A DNA stretch of 64,000 nucleotides, from assembly GCF_963583255.1 (NCBI RefSeq), contig NC_084813.1, positions 6,496,001 to 6,560,000 on the forward strand, read 5' to 3'. Below the pieces are notes generated by a model that did no database searches, was not told the origin of the DNA, and saw only the letters and a program-made list of their open reading frames with translations. The position numbers and the translations under genes are program-made. Source of the stretch: Pyrus communis. Lineage: Eukaryota; Streptophyta; Magnoliopsida; Rosales; Rosaceae. This document shows, in pieces, positions 57,401 to 64,000 of this stretch (position 1 is the first letter of the stretch; each line of letters begins with the position of its first letter).

Positions 57401-58653
57401 ATACATGATCATTGTACATGATTCATAGACAAGAATGACTAAGAAAAAAAACAGAGACGTGTGGAAACGCCATTCATGACTTAAGTGAGCCAACTGTAAC
57501 TGAACAAGATTTTTTCTTTTTGTCGAAAGTAACTGAACAAGATTTGATGTGATTAGATTACCTCACTAGTTTATTCATTAACGGACGACAGTTAACAGAT
57601 TGAAAAATCAGTTATGACCTAGTGGAATCAAAACTACCTAAAAAATAACAAAAAGAAACCCGTTGGAGTGGGAAATAGTTTAAACTTTCTTTTGGAAACT
57701 TTCACAGCACCTATCGATATAAATGGAATCACCAGGGTGCAAATGTTGAAGAACATTCTTGAGTTCAGTAATATCAGGAGGGTCCTAAATTTGAAGAAAA
57801 AATTATAGTTTGAAGGATACGTGGTTTTTGGATAATTTCCCTCAAACCTTGTACCCGACAAGGGAATGGGTCATAGGGGTTCCTTCATCATACGAAAAAC
57901 TAACAACTCTTAAGTTCAGGACCACCTCTAGCAAGTCTATCACACTTGCAATTTGCAACGGTGAAGGAAACCGGCAGGATCTATTAGCAGCTAATAACAT
58001 TCAGCTATTATTAATTTCTCCTAGCTTTTTAGATTAGTGAACTTACAGAGTTACATTTCCTTTATCTGGAAATCGCTCGATTTTTACTTCTACAAGAGTA
58101 AGTTTTCCAACAAATTAACAGAGATTCCCACAAACCGCCAACAAAAATATTCTTTCATCTTACAGAATAAAATTATATATTCCTAATTCCTATATTTGAA
58201 CATATAATTGTTGGGTAATCACCAAAATTAGCTACTAATTTACACTAACAAGAGCAAAATTATACAACAACAATCAGCACAGACCAAGTTGAAAGCAGAG
58301 CACTTCAAAGGAAATCTTAACAATTGAAGTTACTGCACGTATTTGGGCACACAAATTTTACTTCCATGAATTAAAATTCAAATGCAAAAGTGAAAACCCT
58401 AACTTTGAAAACCAAGCAATTCAAAAACAAAGTTCTGACTAAAGCTAAAAATTGAAGCAACTCCAGCAGAACCAGAGGCAGAACCCTAAGATTCGAAGCA
58501 AAAAAGAGCTACAACAAAATTATACAGCGTTCAAATAGAGCTACATATAAAATTTGAGAGAGAGAGAAGAGAGAGAGAGGAGAGAGAGACCTTCTTCTTC
58601 CAAGCAGGAGGAGCTGAGAGCTCAACAGAAACCTCATCCACTTTGCTCTCCAT
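54464..58653 (-). CDS. Methyl-CpG-binding-domain protein, MBD10/MBD11 type, two exons
   Basis: Exon 1 is 58653-58591 (21 codons, [20 protein letters not shown] plus K). Exon 2 is 55312-54464, joined in phase across a 3.28-kb intron, giving 303 residues. The MBD (about 4-80) has WKKK at 18-21, then [20 protein letters not shown] (24-43), [19 protein letters not shown] (51-69) and [12 protein letters not shown] basic PPKKRGRK nuclear-localisation stretch follows, then about 200 residues of acidic, Lys/Glu/Ala-rich low-complexity sequence with KDAE repeats. This layout matches Arabidopsis MBD10/MBD11, nuclear proteins; MBD10 has been tied to rRNA gene silencing in nucleolar dominance. Methyl-CpG binding by this subgroup is weak or debated. 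The frame is intact. Confidence 0.93.
55313..58590 (-). other. Long intron 1 of the MBD gene
   Basis: 3.28 kb, from the GT donor at 58590 to AG at 55314-55313. No nested gene was recognised. It contains a short (TA)n run near 55838-55850. The donor is immediately followed by a 34-bp GA/CT-rich run (58557-58590). Confidence 0.8.
58554..58590. repeat. (GA)n-rich microsatellite at the MBD splice donor
   Basis: gagagagaga... with two small interruptions. On the coding strand it is a CT run that begins with the donor GTCTCTC itself. Confidence 0.85.
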
Positions 58654-58699
58654 GTCTGCTGCTGCTGCTCTACCCTAAACCAAGAATTCGCCCAATTAC

Positions 58700-59835
58700 T
58701 CAACCCCTCTCCTCTCCCTCGCTTTCTCTCTCTAAATACACACTTTCTCTCTCTAAAACGCTTGAAGTTGTGCAGTTTGTTCGTGTATTGTGCGGACTAT
58801 GGACGTGTGTCTTTAGACTTTAGAAGCTCTGAGAAAAACCGGTTGGAGCTCCTTTGTCCCTCCCCTTTCCCTTTTTTTCTAATTATTTATTTATTTTGCT
58901 CTTTTCGGTATTAAAACCGTCACAAAAATTTTAACGAGAAAAAGGAAACTGTCAGAAAATCCAGCCACAACAAAAAAGGAAATTACCGTTAAATAGCGTT
59001 TTGATTCAATAATGTATCGTTGTGTAAGCTTTTCGTATAAATTTTTCCCGGACTTAGATAAGTGATGCTTTATTAATTTCCTGTTCCTATCAAAATCGGT
59101 TAACTTTTTTCTGGATTTTTTGGGATAAATATGATTATTTTTTTATAATTTTTAATTTTATTTTAATAATCTCTCGTTTTGGATTTAACTAACGTGACGA
59201 GGGGCGACTTGTCACGTGTTCGTGATGCTTACGTTACGGATAACGTTTTTAAACTGACCTACCTACGCTTTTGCTTCCAGAAGCTACCCTTTTATCAAGA
59301 CAGAGAAAAAATAATGTAATTTAAAACCTATTTGTCTTTAAAACTAGATGGGCTTTCTAACAAAAAAATAAATGTAATAATGGGCTGAAATGGAATGCAA
59401 GACAAGGCCCATGTGACCACCCAATCTTAGGCAAAGCCCAATGTTTTTTAGATTCAGCCATCTCCTTCGAATTTCAACTTCATATAAATTTTCATTGAAG
59501 AAGACGATAAACCCTAGAAAGACCATTTGTTAATCGGATTTCAACTCCACCCCCTCAAAAAAAGAAAAAAAATAAATCATTTGTTGAAAAAGGCAAATGA
59601 GGTATTTTAACCTCTCATTGATCACCATCGTGCTATTTACCAACATTAGAAATCGAACCCAAAATATGTCATGTGGAATACAAAACTAAAAATGAGAATA
59701 CAAAGGAATGAGGGATTACAAGCAACGGAAATGTGGGATTTCGAATGTGGACCTATAACTCTGATTAGTCTGATCCGAGGAACTCAATTTTGTATATCGG
59801 ATCTTGAACCCAAGAAATAGAAACGCTAGCCATGA
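58700..59835. other. MBD promoter side and intergenic
   Basis: 58700-58770 is CT-rich, probably the MBD 5' UTR or core promoter. 59345-59520 carries several GGCCCA/AGCCCA-type elements and a telo-box AAACCCTA (59509), combinations common in promoters of translation-related genes, but no gene is visible next to it. Confidence 0.4.
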
Positions 59836-60544
59836 TAATTACTTTTAGTTTTCAATTTTCTTTTTTTTTCGAAAATTGAAAACTAAAAGTGTGACATCCC
59901 ACATCGCCCAGGGGAGTGATCTTTAAATGTATATTCTCATCCCTACCTAGCACGAGGCCTTTTGGGAGCTCACTGGCTTCGGGTTCTATGGAAACTCCGA
60001 AGTTAAGCGAGTAGCGCGCGAGAGCATTCTCAGGATGGGTGACCTATCGGGTAGTTCTCGTGTGAGTTCCCAGAAACAAAACCGTGAGAGAGTGGTCGGG
60101 GCCCAAAGCGGACAATATCGTGCTACGGTGGTGGAGCGGGCCCGGGAAGTAGTCATCCCCGGGCCGGGATGTGACAATTTGGTATCAAAGCCTAACCCTG
60201 GTCGTGGTGTGCCGACGAGGACATTGGGCCCCTGAGGGGGGTGGATTGTGACATCCCACATCACCCAGGGGAGTGATCCTTAAATGTATATTCTCATCCC
60301 TACCTAGCACGAGGCCTTTTGGGAGCTCACTAGCTTCGGGTTCCATGGGAACTTCGAAGTTAAGCGAGTAGCGCGCGAGAGCATTCCCAGGATGGGTGAC
60401 CCATCGGGAAGTTCTCGTGTGAGTTACCAAAAACAAAATCGTGAAGGCGTGGTCGGGATCCAAAGCGGACAATATCGTGCTACAGTGGTGGAGCGGACCT
60501 AGAAAATGGTCCCCCCTGGACCGGGATGTGACAAAAAGTAATTA
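59836..60544. repeat. 25-bp perfect inverted repeat split by a TRIM
   Basis: Left arm 59836-59860 and right arm 59871-59889 plus 60539-60544 are perfect reverse complements of 25 bp with a 10-base T-rich loop, once the Cassandra element and one copy of aaaag are removed. Confidence 0.85.
59890..60533 (+). mobile_element. Cassandra-type TRIM retrotransposon
   Basis: Two direct LTRs of 287 bp (59890-60176 and 60247-60533), each TGTGACATCCCACATC...CCGGGATGTGACA. The internal part is 70 bp: primer site TGGTATCAAAGC at 60180 (initiator tRNA-Met) and a purine tract gaggggggtgga before the 3' LTR. The flanks are aaaag on both sides. Each LTR holds a 5S-rRNA-like core: GAAGTTAAGCGAGTAGCGCG, then GAGAGCATT and GGATGGGTGACC, the Pol III box A/intermediate/box C layout that defines Cassandra. 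It has no protein-coding capacity; the frames at 59986-60472 are artefacts. Confidence 0.93.
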
Positions 60545-61237
60545 CAATGATGGTGATATGCTTTAATTGCTAATTAGTTGCCAGAAGAATATGGTTTTAC
60601 TTAAAGATGGATTTGCTACTCTCACTCAAGCAAGCCCCCTACAGTAGGAACCAAGTCTACCCTTTCTGTTTTCTTCAGTATTTAATCTCAATTTGCTCAC
60701 AAGTGGTAAATTGTCCAGCAGATAAAGCCTCCTGTTCAACTTATTCTGTATCGAATTTAAATTGGTTTCATACTTTGTGATTAGTGTAGTTTAAAATAGT
60801 AATATCGCTTAGAATAAAAAATTTCAAATTATCACACCAAATCCAGAAGGCCTCCAAACTTTCCATAATCTTCCTTGAACCTCAAGAAATTAATAATTTT
60901 TCATGGAATTATTCTTGTTTTGTGTGGTTTGATGTGGTTGCTGTCATGTAGACTATGCTCTATCAAATTCCAACCACCTCTGCTACCATACATTCATTGG
61001 CAAGCATAAGTTGGTATGGTGGTTTTCATGTAATATATCAATTCACATATCAATATATAAAATACGTGTTAAAATATGTGTATAACATTATACCATAAGA
61101 CAATATTATAGTACCAGATAATAATTTCACGTGTTAGTGTTGTCTCAAATCAAGTATGGTTATGTAAAGGCCAAAACAGTCCTCAACTAATTGACAATTA
61201 GAACATATCACCGTCGTTGTGATCCCATAAACTGTCA

Positions 61238-61277
<40 letters not shown>

Positions 61278-63208
61278 TAGTTAGTGCAAATACCCAACAA
61301 TTCTATGTGACAAACTTTTTTATGTTCTTTTAATCGTTGATGCTGCACTGCAACTTTATGGCCTGACCTTTACATTTTTACATTATAACACACAACACTA
61401 GTTGATGCAAATATTACCTACCACAACATTGTTAATGCTTTTGCAAACGAGTAATGTTTATAGGTACCAAATTTCTACATTAATTATTCGTCGCAACAAA
61501 GCCCGACTTTTAAATCTCATTTATTTTTAACAAGTACGACTCTAACATATATATAGAGACATTTTTTTTTTTTAATAAGTTTAATGGAGAAAGATTAGGC
61601 GATATCAGCTTTTCAGCAATAACCGTTGTTGAAGTCAAATTCGCGCACTGCCATGAGTGGTGGTTGAGTACAAACTTGAGCAACCTGCAAAATAGTAAAC
61701 AACCATAAGCAAGCCTGAGACCGGGAATGTGCCGGCTAAAGACTCTCGGACGGTCAAGTTAATGAATGATTTTAAACTCAAGCAGTGAGCAAGAGAATTG
61801 AAGTGTTTAGATTGGGTTACCATAGATGAACCCTTAATGGGTGTATCTATACCGTGGGGAGAGAAACCTTTTTAGAATAGAATCTTCGTTCGAAGCCGGG
61901 AGAATCCTAGAGGTATTTAGAAGTAGAGATTGTATCCTCTTAGGAATTATGATTATTTGCAGCGCACGCCAATTCCTAGATTCCTAGATTGTAGGAACTC
62001 CAAGACTTATAGGATTTGATTGTGTCCATATCCGTGTCAGATCATGTGGCTTGCAAAACAAACATTGTCATCAAGCGTTGTCACTTAGGACTTATTATCC
62101 CAAAGTAGAGTGAGGGTAGCACCGCTACTTCGTCTGATACGATTCCGCCTGGAGCTGATGAGTCCATGACCGTACTTCTAAGGTAATTGTATTTGGATCA
62201 ACTTTACTTTGACCTTGAAAAATCATGGTCTCACAGTCGCTTGCGAGACACATACCCTTCCCCAACCCCCATAGGGATGAGAACCACTACACCTAGAAAT
62301 CCCCCGCTCGTTCCTTCTCCACCACTTTTATTAATAAATAAAAGGAAAGTAAACGAAAAATTACAGAGACATCATTTGTTGAAGGGTTTTTTTTTTATCA
62401 CAAATGGTCCTTGAAATTGACCACATCAATGATGATGGTCCCTGAAATTGAAAATCGATTAATGTAGTCCCTGAATTTTAACCTTGCGAATCAATGTCGT
62501 CATTTCGTTATTGTTCCGTCCAAATCAATGTTAAAAAATGACACGTGACAGCTTTTTCATGGTAAATGACAATAATACCGTACTAATCCTATTCCTCCCT
62601 TCCCACTTTTTCACTTCTCCCACCGAATCTCTTACTTTTCCTCACTCTTCCCCATTCCTCATTCTTCTGTGAATTCTTTTCTACTATAAGACTTAGGGTT
62701 TGAAAAAATATTGGGGATTTTTTACATGAGATTCAATGAAACATGTTAGATTCGACTAAATTAGAGAATTGTCAGGAATAATTCAAGTTTGGTTGTTTGC
62801 GAGGATGATTTAGGTTGATTGCGATGCCATAAATATATCAAAAAAAATTAGAAAGCCTCCACAGTATGGTGAGTAAATCAAATCTCCTTTAGTTTTTGAG
62901 TTTGTTTGCACTTTTAGTAGTCCCAATATGGTTGTTTGTTCAGTTTGATAAGTGGGTGTTGTTTTCTTGTGAAATTATCAGTGGGCTGTTTTGTAATGTC
63001 GGTGTTTGAAGGTTTGAAGTGGGTTTAGACTTTTCTGATCTCCCAATGTATATGTTTGTCACTTTGTGTTAAATTGTTTCATTGTTTAATAGTTTTGGTT
63101 TGGTTGTTATGGCATTGACTTAGGTGTAGGGTTTAAATAGAAATGGGCTTTCTCTTTCGTGAACTAGTTTCTCCTGCTCCCCTCCTCATAGTTTCTGAAG
63201 CCTCTACT
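60545..63208. other. Intergenic, repeats only
   Basis: An (AT)n microsatellite lies at 61230-61274. 61620-62180 looks like eroded repeat sequence with short direct repeats (ttcctagattcctagatt). 62384-62520 is one arm of a Mutator-like MITE family (aaatggtccttgaaattg, ggtccctgaaattgaaaatc) without its partner. 62600-63200 has no recognisable gene. Confidence 0.45.
61230..61274. repeat. (AT)n microsatellite
   Basis: About 40 bp of alternating TA. Confidence 0.95.
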
Positions 63209-64000
63209 GTGACAGCCCGTCCCGAATATGTATATTATTTTATCCTCGATAGAGTGAAATGACTTTTATACCCTTGGACATTAGATGGTGTTGTGTGACA
63301 TGCATTTTGGTTGTGGTCCAATTCATGTTTTCCTTAGTTTTTGGAACCAATTAGAACTTAGGTTTTATTTTATTTTATTTTGTTGTGGTTGGCTGCCATC
63401 TGGAGCACACACACATATCCATACCACTCTCCCGTTAACTCTCTCTCCTCCCTCTCGAATTTCTTTCCATTTCCGTACAACTATACGGACAATTCTCAAA
63501 CTAACCCTTGCATGCACGGATCGATGTCGAGGATGTTTTTGTGTTCCTTGTGAGCCCAAGAGATCATCCATATAGTTAGTTCAACGTGAAGACTTCATTT
63601 ACTCGAGAACCAGAAAACCCCGATGAGGTACACTGTTCATCCATCGTGATCGAGGAGGTTTTGTCAAGTTTGGAGGTATTAGAGAGCCTTAGAACTTCTT
63701 CACGAAGCTTAGGGAAGAATTTTGGAAGGTTTTAGATGTTAGGAAGCTTGGGTTTGTCAAGTTGCAGAGGTGGCTGGAGTAACGTGATTTTTCCGACGAG
63801 ATCCCGCGAGTTTTAGGACCTAAAAGGTAAGGTTTTGTTCCTCTCATCCTAAGCTTCATTTTGGTTAAAATTTTGTGAAGTTTGGTTGAAAAATGAAGAA
63901 GATATGACGATTATAAGTTTTTCCAGTTTCCGACGACGCGACTCTGGTGAGGATCACTGGGAAGATGAAGAATATTCAATCAACTTTGGCAAAATATACT
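63209..64000 (+). mobile_element. LTR, 5' end only (continues beyond window)
   Basis: Starts TGTGACAGCCCGTCCC, closely like the start of the solo LTR at 13661 (TGTGACAACCCGTTCC). Further in it has the same style of sequence (a gene-like, GC-richer central portion). The other end is outside the window, so solo or full-length status and the target duplication cannot be judged. The frame at 63285-63575 is repeat-derived. Confidence 0.6.

Noticed and set aside
59960..60130. 5S rRNA gene
   Set aside because: Only part of 5S is present, it lies within directly repeated LTRs, and the element has a tRNA primer site and a target duplication; it is Cassandra.
1..64000. tRNA genes, snoRNAs or microRNA precursors
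   Set aside because: No cloverleaf with intact A/B boxes or recognised miRNA was found by eye; the tRNA-like boxes seen belong to SINEs. A tRNAscan-SE or Infernal run would settle it.
1..64000. A new multi-gene system
   Set aside because: The intact genes (LOR, phytocyanin, GH17, MBD) are ordinary, unlinked plant families; the unusual content is rearrangement and transposition history.

Overview
This 64-kb window is plant nuclear DNA. It is AT-rich and intron-containing, gene-poor over most of its length, and dense in plant-type transposable elements. The element families (a Cassandra-type TRIM with a 5S-like core, LTRs starting TGTGACA(A/G)CCCG, a tRNA-derived SINE, short hAT-, Harbinger- and Mutator-type elements) and the gene content suggest a woody eudicot. 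Rosaceae (apple/pear group) is my best guess, but that rests on remembered family resemblance and not on a search.

Layout. 1-17.9 kb has no gene I can support. It holds a tandem-repeat block, a MITE-like repeat, a (GT)n microsatellite, a CACTA-like element (6559-8335), a 2.7-kb solo LTR (8690-11414), a SINE with a G-rich expansion, a nested pair of Mutator-like MITEs (12419-13127), a 1.25-kb solo LTR in the opposite orientation (13661-14910), a Harbinger-type MITE (15515-16024) and a minisatellite (16205-16690). At 18.1-19.0 kb lies an intact two-exon LURP-one-related gene on the plus strand. 20.5-23.4 kb is a SINE whose target-site duplication is split by a second 2.7-kb solo LTR. 23.4-28.1 kb has MITEs and palindromes but no clear gene.

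28.1-48 kb is a minus-strand phytocyanin (blue copper protein) cluster. A segment of about 3.3 kb was tandemly duplicated (28141-31724 and 31725-34988). Each copy carries a 72-codon miniature phytocyanin that has lost its copper domain. The upper copy ends inside exon 2 of the one intact phytocyanin gene (34561-35559); the lower copy carries only a broken second exon of it. A fifth member (42177-47875) is split in exon 1 by a 4.86-kb Ty1/copia retrotransposon (42851-47712) flanked by the 5-bp duplication ctacg. Between these lie a long inverted repeat (37568-38529), SINE copies and a TRIM (39578-39951) whose empty-site paralogue is also present.

48-64 kb holds a broken ribosomal protein L4 fragment, a three-exon GH17 beta-1,3-glucanase gene with a GPI-type tail (50923-52507, minus), a two-exon MBD10/11-type methyl-CpG-binding-domain gene (54464-58653, minus), a Cassandra-type TRIM inserted into one arm of a perfect 25-bp inverted repeat (59836-60544), and the start of another LTR at the window end.

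The genes do not form a pathway. The phytocyanins and the glucanase are both secreted, probably GPI-anchored cell-wall/plasmodesma-type proteins, but nothing links them beyond proximity. I found no new multi-gene system. The strongest material is a readable history of insertions and duplications: retrotransposon in a copper-protein exon, MITE at a stop codon, solo LTR in a SINE duplication, TRIM in a palindrome.
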